Of a DNA stretch of 64,000 nt, positions 44,501 to 56,299 are shown piece after piece. The notes beneath the pieces are model-generated. The model had not been told where the DNA came from. It made no database searches and saw only the letters and a list, made by a program, of their open reading frames with translations. Position 1 is the first letter of the stretch; every line of letters begins with the position of its first letter. Both the position numbers and the translations under genes were made by a program. Origin of the DNA: Flagellimonas allohymeniacidonis (lineage in GTDB: Bacteria; Bacteroidota; Bacteroidia; Flavobacteriales; Flavobacteriaceae); assembly GCF_004296335.1 (NCBI RefSeq), contig NZ_SGIU01000002.1:75882-139881 (forward strand). Reading direction: 5' to 3'.

Positions 44501-45531
44501 TACAGGGTGATGTCGGGCCACAAGGGCCACAAGGATTGCAGGGTGATGCCGGACCGCAAGGGCCACAGGGTCTACAGGGCGATGTCGGACCACAAGGGCC
44601 ACAAGGATTACAAGGTGACGTTGGGCCTCAGGGACCTCAGGGTGACGTTGGACCACAAGGATTACAGGGTGATGTCGGACCACAAGGGCCGCAAGGATTA
44701 CAAGGTGACGTTGGACCGCAGGGACCACAAGGACTTCAGGGTGATGTCGGACCACAGGGACCCCAAGGACTCCAGGGCGATACCGGGCCACAAGGGTTAC
44801 AAGGTGACGTTGGACCACAGGGACTACAGGGTGATGTCGGGCCACAAGGGTTACAAGGTGACGTCGGACCACAGGGACCACAGGGCGATACCGGACCTCA
44901 AGGAATACAGGGCGACGTTGGACCTCAGGGACCTCAGGGTGACGCCGGACCACAAGGATTACAGGGTGATGTCGGACCACAAGGACCACAAGGACCTGTT
45001 GGACCACCACAAACCTTAAGCAAAGCTGGAAATACTATTACCTTAAGTGATGGTGGAGGGTCAGTTGATGAAACCGTCACCAATTTGACCCAAAACACCA
45101 CTACGGGTGTAATCACGTATACGAATGAAACCAATACGAACCAAACCGCAAACGTGGTTGGAGCCGAAACAAATAATAGTATAACCGTTGGGGCCAATGG
45201 CGGAGCATTTTATGAAAGCCCTATAAAGGCCTTTGGAAAAATTGCAGCCAATGGAAGCGTTACCCGCGCTACAGCAGGTATTACGGTTACTAAACTTAGT
45301 GGAAACGGGTACTATCGCGTGAATCTACCAACAGGACTGGTAGGTGATGCCAATTACATCATTCAACTTTCGCAGCCCAGTAGGGATGGTTCAGGAAATG
45401 ATGACCCAGGTATTTCTTATAGAAATCAAACCAGTACGAGCTTTGAGGTTATCGTAGGAGATAATGACAACGGTGGATCCGATAGAAACCGTTTCAACTC
45501 CGAATTCATGTTCACCGTTATTGATCTATAA
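41566..45531 (+). CDS. Collagen-like exported fibre protein with 343 Gly-X-Y triplets (fibre protein A2)
   Basis: A 1321-aa protein. ATG 41566 begins the signal peptide [19 protein letters not shown]. Residues 20-90 are the same head module as in A1 ([35 protein letters not shown]). A short linker with [14 protein letters not shown] leads to residues 120-1148, an unbroken Gly-X-Y array built almost only from GPQ, GLQ and GD(V/A/T/I) triplets. The last 173 residues are a beta-rich domain ([40 protein letters not shown]) that could nucleate a trimer. No sorting domain is visible. If it folds as a collagen triple helix, the rod would be about 290 nm (inference from 0.286 nm per residue). Confidence 0.9.
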   Translation: MKRRLYLFALLFPILASSQVKVGNNPNTINPASIIELESSDKALVLTRLSSAQMQSISPLNGALVYNTDTSCIHYFNGSQWINLCNGSSPAGFSFVDNGDGTFTINYDDGTVFTSSDLTGPQGPQGDIGPQGPQGLQGDVGPQGPQGLQGDVGPQGPQGDVGPQGPQGDVGPQGPQGDIGPQGPQGSQGDTGPQGLQGDVGPQGPQGDTGAQGPQGLQGDVGPQGPQGDTGPQGPQGDVGPQGPQGLQGDVGPQGLQGDVGPQGPQGDVGPQGPQGDAGPQGPQGDAGPQGPQGLQGDVGPQGPQGLQGDIGLQGPQGLQGDVGPQGPQGLQGDVGPQGPQGDVGPQGPQGLQGDVGPQGPQGDAGPQGPQGLQGDAGPQGPQGLQGDVGPQGLQGDVGPQGLQGDVGPQGPQGLQGDVGPQGPQGDTGPQGLQGDAGPQGLQGDVGPQGPQGLQGDIGPQGPQGDVGPQGPQGIQGDVGPQGPQGDAGPQGPQGDTGAQGPQGDTGAQGPQGDVGPQGLQGDVGPQGPQGDVGPQGLQGDVGPQGPQGLQGDVGPQGPQGDVGPQGPQGDVGPQGPQGDTGPQGLQGDVGPQGPQGLHGDVGPQGPQGLQGDVGPQGPQGLQGDAGPQGLQGDVGPQGPQGLQGDIGPQGPQGDAGPQGPQGDTGPQGLQGDAGPQGPQGDTGAQGAQGDVGPQGPQGDAGPQGPQGDAGPQGPQGLQGDVGPQGPQGDVGPQGLQGDVGPQGPQGLQGDVGPQGPQGDAGPQGPQGLQGDIGPQGPQGLQGDIGPQGPQGDAGPQGPQGLQGDVGPQGPQGLQGDVGPQGDVGPQGPQGLQGDVGPQGPQGDIGPQGPQGLQGDAGPQGLQGDVGPQGPQGLQGDVGPQGPQGDTGPQGLQGDAGPQGPQGDAGPQGPQGLQGDIGPQGPQGDTGAQGLQGDVGPQGPQGLQGDVGPQGPQGDTGAQGPQGDTGAQGPQGDVGPQGLQGDVGPQGPQGLQGDAGPQGPQGLQGDVGPQGPQGLQGDVGPQGPQGDVGPQGLQGDVGPQGPQGLQGDVGPQGPQGLQGDVGPQGPQGLQGDTGPQGLQGDVGPQGLQGDVGPQGLQGDVGPQGPQGDTGPQGIQGDVGPQGPQGDAGPQGLQGDVGPQGPQGPVGPPQTLSKAGNTITLSDGGGSVDETVTNLTQNTTTGVITYTNETNTNQTANVVGAETNNSITVGANGGAFYESPIKAFGKIAANGSVTRATAGITVTKLSGNGYYRVNLPTGLVGDANYIIQLSQPSRDGSGNDDPGISYRNQTSTSFEVIVGDNDNGGSDRNRFNSEFMFTVIDL
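41923..45009 (+). repeat. Collagen-type Gly-X-Y coding repeat array
   Basis: 3087 nt encode 343 consecutive Gly-X-Y triplets without a break. The triplets are arranged as 9- and 12-residue modules of the type GDxGPQGPQ, GDxGPQGLQ or [12 protein letters not shown], with x = V, A, T or I. Rare variants are GSQ, GIQ, GAQ, one GLH near 43360 and one short GDVGPQ module near 44030. Pro, Gly and Gln codons vary, so most copies differ at DNA level. One segment of 123 nt is nevertheless repeated exactly (43029-43151 and 44406-44528). Long open frames also appear in other frames purely from this periodicity. Confidence 0.95.
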
Positions 45532-45539
45532 TCTTCAAT

Positions 45540-46190
45540 ATGAAAAGACTGTTTCATCTATTATTGCTTTTTTCAAGCTTGCAGATTGTAGCCCAGGCGC
45601 CAACCGCAGGGGATTTGGTAGGTATCCATAATGTTACCGATACAGAAATGAGCAATATCGCGAACCCCATCGAAGGTTCCATGGTGTATAATACAACTAC
45701 TCGCAGCATTCATTTTTTTAGTAATGGGGCATGGGTGGAAGTGCCCAATGTCACAAACACATACATGGGTACTTTTCAAATTTCCAATACAGGAAACCAA
45801 ACCATTTCCGGAATACCCTTTGAACCAAACAGCGTTACCTTTTGGGCCTACGCCAATGTGGAGAATTTCAATTTGAATTCTGATAACGGTGTTGGAAACA
45901 ATAACTCCGGTATTGCGAATTCTTTTGGCTCAATGACAGGATTTGCCAGAAATGATGGAGGAAGTATCACCGAACAAGTAATTTATGTCGGAGGTAGTGG
46001 AAATTCAATCAACGATATTTCAAGGTACGCTTCCAACTCTCATTCTATCGGCCTGCGATACGGGAATCAGAATGGAAACAATTTGGGTATCACCTCAGCT
46101 ACGGTGACCCGTTTTAACTCAGACGGATTTTTACTGAATACAGATAGTTTTGCCGACGGGATTGTGGTGATTTTTCAGGCTTTTAGATGA
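45540..46190 (+). CDS. Exported fibre-type protein (fibre protein A3)
   Basis: A 216-aa protein with signal peptide (LFHLLLLFSSLQIVAQ). The head module is again present but diverged (VGIHNVTDTEMSNI, EGSMVYNTTTRSIHFFSNGA, W-V-E-V) and lacks the two cysteines found in A1 and A2. The C-terminal 130 residues are beta-rich, Asn- and Ser-rich, and end FADGIVVIFQAFR, with the look of a phage-tail-tip or lectin-like domain. I do not recognise a named family. It starts 8 nt after the collagen-like gene and ends 10 nt before the sorting-domain gene, so it belongs to the same transcript. Confidence 0.75.
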   Translation: MKRLFHLLLLFSSLQIVAQAPTAGDLVGIHNVTDTEMSNIANPIEGSMVYNTTTRSIHFFSNGAWVEVPNVTNTYMGTFQISNTGNQTISGIPFEPNSVTFWAYANVENFNLNSDNGVGNNNSGIANSFGSMTGFARNDGGSITEQVIYVGGSGNSINDISRYASNSHSIGLRYGNQNGNNLGITSATVTRFNSDGFLLNTDSFADGIVVIFQAFR

Positions 46191-46200
46191 AACAAAAAAG

Positions 46201-47370
46201 ATGAACAAGAAACTTGGAACATACTTTTTGAGTTTACTGGCGGCAATGACCTTCTCATTGATCAACGCCCAGGATGCCTTCCATAATTTTGGGAATCTGC
46301 AGTTCCATTCCACCTCTGCCGTAGGATTTCATTTGGATGTAATTGATGATGGCACTTTTGACAATAACCGAGGACTAACCGGGTTTTATAGTTCGGGTCG
46401 ATTGAACATTTCGGGCTCGTCAAATCCCATTTTTGAAGATATGGAAATTTTCGTTGATAATGGGTTGCAGTTGGATACCTGGGTGGGTGTTACCAACAAT
46501 GCCAATTTCATTTCGGGAGATGTCACTACAGTTAAATCAAACTTAAATGACTACCTAAACTTTATCGACGATGCATTTTATACAGGTACCGGTAACAACA
46601 CTCATGTAAACGGTTATACCGGTGCTTCAAATAAATCGTTGATCACATTTCCTGTTGGTGATGGCGAACGTATACGGTATTTGACCTTAAATTCGGTTGA
46701 AATCAATAGTTTGGCACGATGTTCTTACTTTTTTGAAGACCCTAACGCTCCTGTTTCGCTGTCCCAAACTTTCAGCACTGACCTTACCTCCCAAGATGAC
46801 TTGCAAGTAAGCACCCTGGAATTCTGGAGATTACAGGGTGATCGAAGTTCAGTGGTCACGCTTACATGGGATACCAGAAGTAGTGTATCCCTGCTGGCTG
46901 AAACTGTTGAAAGTCTTGTTGTGGTGGGGTGGAACAGAAATGAGGGAGTATGGGAAAATCTCGGCAATACCTCAATTTCCGGGAATTTGGAGAACGGAAG
47001 TATTACGTCGGTCAACTTTATTCCAGATGATTACGAGATTCTAACGCTTGGTGGAACGGATGACCTTTTACAGCCCTTTTCAATTTTGGAACTGGACAAC
47101 TACTTCCTTACGCCAAATAATGACGGTATCAATGATTTTCTGGTAATCGATGGAATAGAAAATGTACCCAATAACATCTTGAACATCTATAACCGATATG
47201 GCGTTCTGGTTTATTCGAAAGTAAACTACAATAACGAGTTCAATGGTCTTTCAAACAGAAATGCTGTAATACGTCAAGATTCTGGCTTGTCCGCTGGGAT
47301 TTATTTCTATGTACTAACCGTAAATGATACCAAAGAAAAGTTTCAAGGCTACCTGTACCTTTCGAACTAA
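46201..47370 (+). CDS. T9SS cargo with gliding motility-associated C-terminal domain (anchor protein B2)
   Basis: A 389-aa protein with signal sequence (YFLSLLAAMTFSLINAQ). The body parallels B1 throughout: FHNFGNLQFHSTSAVGFHLD, FDNNRGLTGFYSSG, LITFPVGDGERIRYLTLN. The C-terminal sorting domain reads NYFLTPNNDGINDFLVIDG, LNIYNRYGVLVYSKVNY and GIYFYVLTVNDTKEKFQG. It ends the second fibre group as B1 ends the first, so duplication of a fibre-plus-anchor unit is likely. Cell-surface placement through T9SS is inferred from the domain. Confidence 0.88.
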   Translation: MNKKLGTYFLSLLAAMTFSLINAQDAFHNFGNLQFHSTSAVGFHLDVIDDGTFDNNRGLTGFYSSGRLNISGSSNPIFEDMEIFVDNGLQLDTWVGVTNNANFISGDVTTVKSNLNDYLNFIDDAFYTGTGNNTHVNGYTGASNKSLITFPVGDGERIRYLTLNSVEINSLARCSYFFEDPNAPVSLSQTFSTDLTSQDDLQVSTLEFWRLQGDRSSVVTLTWDTRSSVSLLAETVESLVVVGWNRNEGVWENLGNTSISGNLENGSITSVNFIPDDYEILTLGGTDDLLQPFSILELDNYFLTPNNDGINDFLVIDGIENVPNNILNIYNRYGVLVYSKVNYNNEFNGLSNRNAVIRQDSGLSAGIYFYVLTVNDTKEKFQGYLYLSN

Positions 47371-47447
47371 ACATGACGGTTAAACAATTGTTCGTCGGCT
47401 AGACTGAAAAATACTTCTTAACTTCGGACAAAATCCAATTGTAATTC

Positions 47448-48182
47448 ATGCAAAGAAGGAATTTCATTAAGACAACTGCCGTTGCTGGTGCGGCTTTGGC
47501 TTTGCCGCCCTTCGTCTATCCCCAATCCGATATAGAGTATTCCATAGAAGAATTAATGGGTAAGGCGGATATTGAGCTTTTTGGTGAAGGTATCAATCTA
47601 AGGGAAGAGGCCTATAAATCCTATCAAGCGATGAAAAAGGCGGCGTATTCGGACGGGTTCAATATAAAAATGATATCTAGTTACCGTGACTTCTATCGGC
47701 AAGAAGGAATTTGGGAACGAAAGTATCTTAGGTTTACCGAGGATGATGGAATGCAACCTCTTGACGCTATTGATAAAATAATCGAATATTCTACAATTCC
47801 CGGGACCAGTAGGCATCATTGGGGCACGGATATAGATATTATCGATGGCTACCCTAAGGTAAATGGTGATGTTCTTGTTCCAGAAAAGTTTGAAGCTGGA
47901 GGTCCTTTCGAAGCATTCAAAAAATGGCTTGATGAAAACTCGGAGCGCTTTGGATTTTATCTGGTCTACACGGATGAACCCAAACGAAGGGGGTTCAAAT
48001 ATGAGCCTTGGCACTATAGCTATGCCCCCATTTCAATACCCATGCTTACGGCATTCCGTAAAAAAAACATCCTTAAACTTCTTCAAAATGAAGATTTTAT
48101 AGGCTGCGAACACTTCACAACGGGTTTTTTGAGGTCTTATATCCAAGACAACATTTTGGATATCAACCCTAAACTTCTGTAG
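47448..48182 (+). CDS. Tat-exported M15 family peptidase (D-alanyl-D-alanine carboxypeptidase type)
   Basis: A 244-aa protein. QRRNFIKTTAVAGAALALPP is a Tat signal. The VanY/LdcB-type zinc site is PGTSRHHWGTDIDII (HxxGxxxD) with the last ligand in FKYEPWHYSYAP (WHY) and the conserved SSYRDFYRQ before it. The family removes terminal D-alanine from peptidoglycan stem peptides in the periplasm. Length is normal. It stands alone about 78 nt after the fibre cassette. Confidence 0.9.
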   Translation: MQRRNFIKTTAVAGAALALPPFVYPQSDIEYSIEELMGKADIELFGEGINLREEAYKSYQAMKKAAYSDGFNIKMISSYRDFYRQEGIWERKYLRFTEDDGMQPLDAIDKIIEYSTIPGTSRHHWGTDIDIIDGYPKVNGDVLVPEKFEAGGPFEAFKKWLDENSERFGFYLVYTDEPKRRGFKYEPWHYSYAPISIPMLTAFRKKNILKLLQNEDFIGCEHFTTGFLRSYIQDNILDINPKLL

Positions 48183-48222
48183 TCTGATTTTTGTATCTTG
48201 AGGTGCCTTCAAGACGTACACC

Positions 48223-48987
48223 ATGAGAAGAGGAAGTTGGAAAATTCGAATTTTAATTGGTCTGGCCATTGTTGCCTTTGCTTTTATACAGCGGTGCAGC
48301 AATAAGGAGACGAACCCTTACACTGGGCGAGTACAGAACATCAATATGACTGCTGACCAAGAAATTGCCATAGGGTTACAAAGCGCGCCTGAAATGGCGC
48401 AGCAGCATGGAGGGTTATATCCCGATCAACGGATGCAGGCCCTAGTGGATGCTGTTGGCAAAAGATTGGTGCAAAATAGTATTGCTAGGGAAACTCCCTA
48501 TCAATTTGATTTTCATTTACTGGCCGATGACCGTACCATTAATGCTTTCGCCCTACCTGGCGGACAGTGTTTCATCACCTATGCCCTCTTCTCACAGTTA
48601 GATGAAGCGCAACTTGCTGGCGTTTTAGGTCATGAAATAGGCCATGTTATTGGAAGGCATTCTGCCGAACGAATTGCCGAAAGTAGTTTTTGGCAAACCC
48701 TTACCATGGGAGCCAGCGTAGGTGGGGATTTAGGTGGATTGGTCAGTGGTATTGGCCAAAATACATTGCTTAAGAATGGCCGGGGCGACGAGTTGGAAAG
48801 TGATGAATTGGGAGTGATTTTATTGATTCAATCGGGCTATGACCCCAATCAAATGATCAAAGTAATGGAGATTTTAAAGGCTGCAGCGGGGCCCAATCGT
48901 GTACCCGAATTTCAAAGCACACATCCTGATCCTGAAAACCGTATCGAAAAAATTAAAGAAGCTATTGAAAAATATTCAGGTCGATAG
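48223..48987 (+). CDS. M48 family metallopeptidase (envelope)
   Basis: A 254-aa protein. N-terminal hydrophobic segment ILIGLAIVAFAFIQRCSN, with a cysteine that may be a lipidation site but a poor lipobox. The zinc site is GHEIGHVIGRHSAER (HExxH) and the third ligand Glu is in ELESDELGVILL. NAFALPGGQCFITYAL is the strongly conserved M48 strand, and STHPDPENRIEKIKE closes the domain. It is of the BepA/LoiP-like kind that degrades misassembled envelope proteins. It lies 40 nt after the M15 gene, possibly cotranscribed. Confidence 0.92.
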   Translation: MRRGSWKIRILIGLAIVAFAFIQRCSNKETNPYTGRVQNINMTADQEIAIGLQSAPEMAQQHGGLYPDQRMQALVDAVGKRLVQNSIARETPYQFDFHLLADDRTINAFALPGGQCFITYALFSQLDEAQLAGVLGHEIGHVIGRHSAERIAESSFWQTLTMGASVGGDLGGLVSGIGQNTLLKNGRGDELESDELGVILLIQSGYDPNQMIKVMEILKAAAGPNRVPEFQSTHPDPENRIEKIKEAIEKYSGR

Positions 48988-49033
48988 AATTGCCACGTTC
49001 ATCGATTAAAACAAACAATTCCTCAGTTTTGTT

Positions 49034-49041
49034 TACCTTTG
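49034..49041 (+). promoter_or_regulatory. Candidate -7 box for the 55-aa membrane protein
   Basis: TACCTTTG matches TAnnTTTG exactly, about 60 nt before ATG 49104. No -33 TTG at the right distance. Confidence 0.4.
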
Positions 49042-49103
49042 AGTGACCCCAAATCAAGCTACCTTTTCATTTAACCCATTTGTGCTGCCAAATACGAGAA
49101 CAG

Positions 49104-49271
49104 ATGGGAACACTATTACATTTTAAATCGCTGTACCACGAAGCTTTTGATGATTGCAGGCCAAGTTTTTTGGTAATGCTCCTAAAGGCCTATGCCGTTT
49201 TTTGTGGAGTATTGTTAGCTATGGCATTTTACGCCTTTCTATACAGGGCATTCACAGGTTTCGATTTTTAA
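49104..49271 (+). CDS. Small membrane protein (55 aa), conserved-looking
   Basis: ATG 49104 gives 55 residues: MGTLLHFKSLYHEAFDDCRP, then a single membrane span around LKAYAVFCGVLLAMAFYAFL and the end FTGFDF. I recall very similar short proteins in Flavobacteriia (a DUF6747-like group, name from memory). It has an upstream promoter box and a strong bidirectional terminator downstream, which supports a real gene. Function is unknown. Confidence 0.65.
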   Translation: MGTLLHFKSLYHEAFDDCRPSFLVMLLKAYAVFCGVLLAMAFYAFLYRAFTGFDF

Positions 49272-49314
49272 ATCAGTACACTCTTTTACAAGAACACTAT
49301 ATAGTAAAATGAGC

Positions 49315-49347
49315 AAAAAAGCCCTTCCAAATTGGAAGGGCTTTTTT
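49315..49347. terminator. Bidirectional intrinsic terminator
   Basis: AAAAAAGCCCTTCC (49315-49328) and GGAAGGGCTTTTTT (49334-49347) pair perfectly with a 5-nt loop. It serves the 55-aa protein gene on the plus strand and the ankyrin gene on the minus strand. Confidence 0.92.
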
Positions 49348-49367
49348 AGGATGAATAAACTCCTTTC

Positions 49368-49757
49368 TTATTTTTTCATAGCAGCTTTCAATGCCTGTAA
49401 CGCTTCCATGGCGCCTGAAAGTTCAGCGTACTTGGCAGCTGTATAGCCTTTATCACACTTTTTCTTGGCATTGGCACCGTTGGCCAATAACAGTTCTACA
49501 ATCTCAACCCGATTGTAGCGTGCGGCATAATGGATAGGTGCCATCCCCAATGATTTTTTGTCAACGTCCTCTCCAAGTTCAATAAGTTTTTTAACGGTTT
49601 CCACGTCTCCTTTTACAATGGCCTTGCAGAAAGAGTTCAGCTCTACCGAAATTTTTGGAACTTCAACTGTGTTGTCCACCGCAGTGGAATTGTTTGCGTT
49701 CATGCCCGTGGCCACAAAAAGGCACACGGCAACGACTGTTAGGATTGTTTTTTTCAT
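49368..49757 (-). CDS. Secreted ankyrin-repeat protein
   Basis: A 129-aa protein from ATG 49757 with signal peptide (KKTILTVVAVCLFVATGMNA). Residues 35-129 contain about two and a half ankyrin repeats: GDVETVKKLIELGEDVDKKS, MAPIHYAARYNRVEIVELLL, and KGYTAAKYAELSGAMEALQA. Ankyrin repeats bind proteins. Small exported ones in Bacteroidota have no assigned role. It has no operon partner. Confidence 0.85.
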   Translation of the reverse strand: MKKTILTVVAVCLFVATGMNANNSTAVDNTVEVPKISVELNSFCKAIVKGDVETVKKLIELGEDVDKKSLGMAPIHYAARYNRVEIVELLLANGANAKKKCDKGYTAAKYAELSGAMEALQALKAAMKK

Positions 49758-49940
49758 GATGAATAATTTTTGATTATAAATAAGTTTTATAACTAGATAG
49801 ACTCCTTCTATCTTCAAATGTTACAGGATTAACACTTATATAACTTAATTTTAACAAGAGCGCACGAAATGGTCCAAATTATTATCAAAATCGCAAAAGG
49901 AAAAGACCTTGAAAATCTAGGGCATCCCGCTTAATCATAT

Positions 49941-49948
49941 TATTTTTG
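49941..49948 (+). promoter_or_regulatory. Candidate -7 box for gpmI
   Basis: TATTTTTG, an exact TAnnTTTG match, lies 17 nt before the gpmI ATG. The nearest TTG is 29 nt upstream, longer than the usual spacer. Confidence 0.4.
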
Positions 49949-49965
49949 GAAATCAACCGATTACG

Positions 49966-53664
<3,699 letters not shown>

Positions 53665-53666
53665 TG

Positions 53667-53674
53667 TATCTTTG
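53667..53674 (+). promoter_or_regulatory. Candidate -7 box for map, almost touching the start codon
   Basis: TATCTTTG, an exact TAnnTTTG match, ends 5 nt before the ATG at 53680. Transcription would then begin at or next to the ATG, a leaderless layout. Confidence 0.5.
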
Positions 53675-53679
53675 CAGCC

Positions 53680-54498
53680 ATGATTAAAATCAAAACTGCA
53701 GAAGAGATTGAATTGATGCGGGAAAGTGCACTGGTAGTGTCCCGCACTTTGGGTATGCTTGCTTCCGAAATAAAGCCCGGGGCCAATCCATTGAAATTGG
53801 ACAAAATGGCCGAGGAATTCATCCGGGAACAAGGGGCAACTCCAGGATTTTTGGGAATGTACGACTTTCCCAACACCCTAAATTGGAGTCCTAATGCGCA
53901 AGTGGTTCATGGTATCCCTAACAATGACCCATTGAAGGATGGGGATATCATCTCGGTGGATTGTGGCGCCCTAAAAAATGGCTTCTATGGAGACCACGCA
54001 TATACCTTCGAAGTTGGAGAAGTTACGGAGGACACCCGAAAGCTCCTTCGGGTTACCAAAGAATCGCTTTACATAGGAATTCGAGAATTCAAAGCTGGCA
54101 ATCGAGTTGGAGATGTCGGCTACGCCATTCAAAGGTATTGTGAAAGTTATGGCTACGGTGTGGTTCGAGAGTTGGTGGGTCACGGATTGGGAACCGAACT
54201 TCACGAAGATCCCCAAATGCCCAATTATGGAAAACGGGGTCGAGGAAAAAAGTTTGTGGATGGTATGGTTGTGGCCATTGAGCCTATGATCAATATGGGA
54301 ACACGTCGCATAAAGCAATTAAACGATGGTTGGACCATCTTAACTGCAGATGGAAAGCCCAGTGCCCATTTTGAACATGATGTGGCCTTAATCGACGGTA
54401 AACCCGAATTGTTATCTACCTTCCAGTACATTTATGATGCGTTGGGCATACAGAGTGATGAAGAGGAAGAGTTTAGAAGTAAAAAGTTGCAATTATAG
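53680..54498 (+). CDS. map: Methionine aminopeptidase, type I
   Basis: A 272-aa cytoplasmic metalloenzyme that removes the initiator Met from new proteins. The five metal ligands are visible: Asp in SVDCGALKNGF, Asp in YGDHAYTF, His in GHGLGTELHEDP, Glu in VAIEPMINMG and Glu in HFEHDVAL. The substrate-side His is in WSPNAQVVHGIPN. It has no N-terminal zinc fingers, as is usual in bacteria. The C-terminal tail of about 20 acidic residues is slightly longer than the E. coli form. A -7 box sits directly before the ATG. Confidence 0.97.
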   Translation: MIKIKTAEEIELMRESALVVSRTLGMLASEIKPGANPLKLDKMAEEFIREQGATPGFLGMYDFPNTLNWSPNAQVVHGIPNNDPLKDGDIISVDCGALKNGFYGDHAYTFEVGEVTEDTRKLLRVTKESLYIGIREFKAGNRVGDVGYAIQRYCESYGYGVVRELVGHGLGTELHEDPQMPNYGKRGRGKKFVDGMVVAIEPMINMGTRRIKQLNDGWTILTADGKPSAHFEHDVALIDGKPELLSTFQYIYDALGIQSDEEEEFRSKKLQL

Positions 54499-54531
54499 CC
54501 ATTCGTTTCTTTTTCGACAGATTTCTACTGC

Positions 54532-55296
54532 ATGAAAAGGCTTTTTAGATTTTTTCTCAATCTTATTCCGAGACCTTGGCTTATTAAGTTAAGCTATTGG
54601 GTAAGACCACTTATAGCTTTTTCCCTTAAAGGAAATCGATTTATCGATCCCATTGATGGAAGAACCTTTAAGAGCTTTTTGCCCTATGGATATGAAAATC
54701 CAAGGGAGAATGTATTATCCCCTTCCACCCTGTCGTTGGAACGACATCGTTTGCTTTGGCTTTACCTTCAAAACGAAACAGATTTCTTCAAAAAAAATCA
54801 AAAAGTACTGCACTTCGCTCCAGAGCAAGCGTTCCACAAGAGATTTAAAAAGCTCAAGAACATTGAATATACCACCACAGATTTAAATTCTCCCTTGGCC
54901 GAAGTAAAGGCTGATATCTGTAACCTACCGTTTGAAGACAACTCCTACGACGTAATTTTATGCAACCATGTTTTGGAGCATATTCCGGATGATACGACGG
55001 CCATGCGCGAGTTATATCGGGTTTTGAAACCTGGTGGATGGGGCATTTTCCAAATTCCACAAGATTTAAGTCGGGCGTTTACTTTTGAGGATGATTCGAT
55101 AACCGACAGAAAGGAAAGGGCCAAAATCTTTGGTCAGTACGATCACGTGCGCATTTATGGCCGTGATTATTTTGACAAACTAAGGAGCGTGGGCTTCAAA
55201 GTGCAAGAAGTGGATTATACCGCTAAGCTTTCTTCGGACGAGGTGGAAAAATATAGACTTGCCAAAGGAGAAATCCTTCCGGTGGTATCCAAATAA
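54532..55296 (+). CDS. Class I SAM-dependent methyltransferase
   Basis: A 254-aa protein. The Methyltransf_11-type core is at about residues 90-190: VLHFAPEQAF (motif I, unusual because the GxGxG is replaced), TTTDLNSP (motif II), CNLPFEDNSYDVILCNHVLEHI (motif III/post I) and LYRVLKPGGWGIFQIP. The basic, aromatic N-terminus (FFLNLIPRPWLIKLSYWVRP) may contact membrane. The acceptor substrate is unknown. Its stop directly abuts the end of the convergent apbE gene with no terminator between. Confidence 0.88.
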   Translation: MKRLFRFFLNLIPRPWLIKLSYWVRPLIAFSLKGNRFIDPIDGRTFKSFLPYGYENPRENVLSPSTLSLERHRLLWLYLQNETDFFKKNQKVLHFAPEQAFHKRFKKLKNIEYTTTDLNSPLAEVKADICNLPFEDNSYDVILCNHVLEHIPDDTTAMRELYRVLKPGGWGIFQIPQDLSRAFTFEDDSITDRKERAKIFGQYDHVRIYGRDYFDKLRSVGFKVQEVDYTAKLSSDEVEKYRLAKGEILPVVSK

Positions 55297-56298
55297 TCAG
55301 TTTTGTACCAAATGTTGGAATCCTGGGGTCATAAACTCTTGGGTTTTTCCTTCCTCATCAATATAAATGATGTAAGCCTCCAATTCGTCGCGTTCCTCCA
55401 AGAGCAATTGAGAATCTTTTAAATCCATGGCCATAAACGCTGTGGCGAAGGCATCCGCTTCAGCGCAGGTATGGGCCACAACACTGGTCGCTAATACACT
55501 TGAATTTTTGGTATACCCCGTCTTTGGATTTATCGTATGCACGTATTTCATTCCTGTTTTTTTATCAATCCTGAATTTTCGGTAGTTACCAGAGGAAGCC
55601 ATAGCCTTGTTTTCAAGAGAGACAATGCGCTTCAATTGTCGGCCTTCTTCAGCCTGGGGATCGTCTATTCCAACGGTCCACTGTTTTTGCGAGATAGGAT
55701 TGGTGCCTTTGGTCAAAACCTCACCCCCTACCTCGACCAAATAATTGGAAATTCCCTTTGCATCGAGCATAGCACCCAAACGGTCAATGGCATATCCTTT
55801 GGCAATCGCATTGAAATCAAAGTAAATGGATTTGCTTCTTTTTCGCACCGTATTGTTTTCAGTCAAATTGACTTTGTCAAAACCCACATAATCCAACAAA
55901 CTGTCCACCCGCATGTTATCGAGTTCAATTTGTTCTCCAGGTCCAAATCCCCAAGCATTGACCAAAACACCAACCGTAGGGTCAAAATAGCCCTTGCTGT
56001 AGCCATGGATTTTTTTCGAAAGCTCAAAAACTTCTTGGAACATATGGTCCACTACAATAGTTGAATCACCCTGATTGATCTTTGAAATATCCGAAGTAGG
56101 AATATAGGTGGAAAGGGATTGGTTCATGACCCGAAATACCGAATCGATTTCTTGTTGAAAGTCCAGAGGCTCATCAGCAATATAAATTATCGAATAGGTG
56201 GTACCTAAGGCATTTCCGACGTTTTGATTTTTGACGAGTTCTTTTTGACAAGCAGTGAAAAATACCAACGCAAGAAGCAACAAAACTCTTTTTATCAT
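55297..56298 (-). CDS. apbE: FAD:protein FMN transferase
   Basis: A 333-aa lipoprotein: signal RVLLLLALVFFTACQKE with lipobox FTAC. ApbE motifs: GTTYSIIY at the N-terminus, YFDPTVGVLVNAWGFGP, DFNAIAKGYAID, LVEVGGEVLTKG, KAMASSGNYRKF, HTINPKTGY and ADAFATAFMAM. It transfers FMN from FAD to a threonine of target proteins in the periplasm. NqrB and NqrC, encoded just upstream on the same strand, are the known targets, so the position at the end of the nqr cluster makes sense. Confidence 0.95.
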   Translation of the reverse strand: MIKRVLLLLALVFFTACQKELVKNQNVGNALGTTYSIIYIADEPLDFQQEIDSVFRVMNQSLSTYIPTSDISKINQGDSTIVVDHMFQEVFELSKKIHGYSKGYFDPTVGVLVNAWGFGPGEQIELDNMRVDSLLDYVGFDKVNLTENNTVRKRSKSIYFDFNAIAKGYAIDRLGAMLDAKGISNYLVEVGGEVLTKGTNPISQKQWTVGIDDPQAEEGRQLKRIVSLENKAMASSGNYRKFRIDKKTGMKYVHTINPKTGYTKNSSVLATSVVAHTCAEADAFATAFMAMDLKDSQLLLEERDELEAYIIYIDEEGKTQEFMTPGFQHLVQN

Positions 56299-56299
56299 C

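Noticed and set aside
41923..45009. CRISPR-like repetition
   Set aside because: There are no constant direct repeats with unique spacers. The periodicity is in-frame coding of Gly-X-Y and no cas genes are present.
41903..45010. A 1035-codon open frame on the minus strand and a 657-codon one on the plus strand across the collagen region
   Set aside because: They exist only because the 9-nt periodicity excludes stop codons in several frames. They have no signal peptide or meaningful composition, and the plus frame with Gly-X-Y is clearly the coding one.
38558..46190. Prophage remnant suggested by the tail-fibre-like proteins
   Set aside because: No capsid, portal, terminase, integrase or att-like repeats are visible. 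The genes carry signal peptides and T9SS domains, so they are cellular surface proteins.
49758..49940. A further small gene or RNA in the gap between the ankyrin gene and gpmI
   Set aside because: The gap is AT-rich with no supported reading frame, no clear hairpin and only promoter-like boxes.
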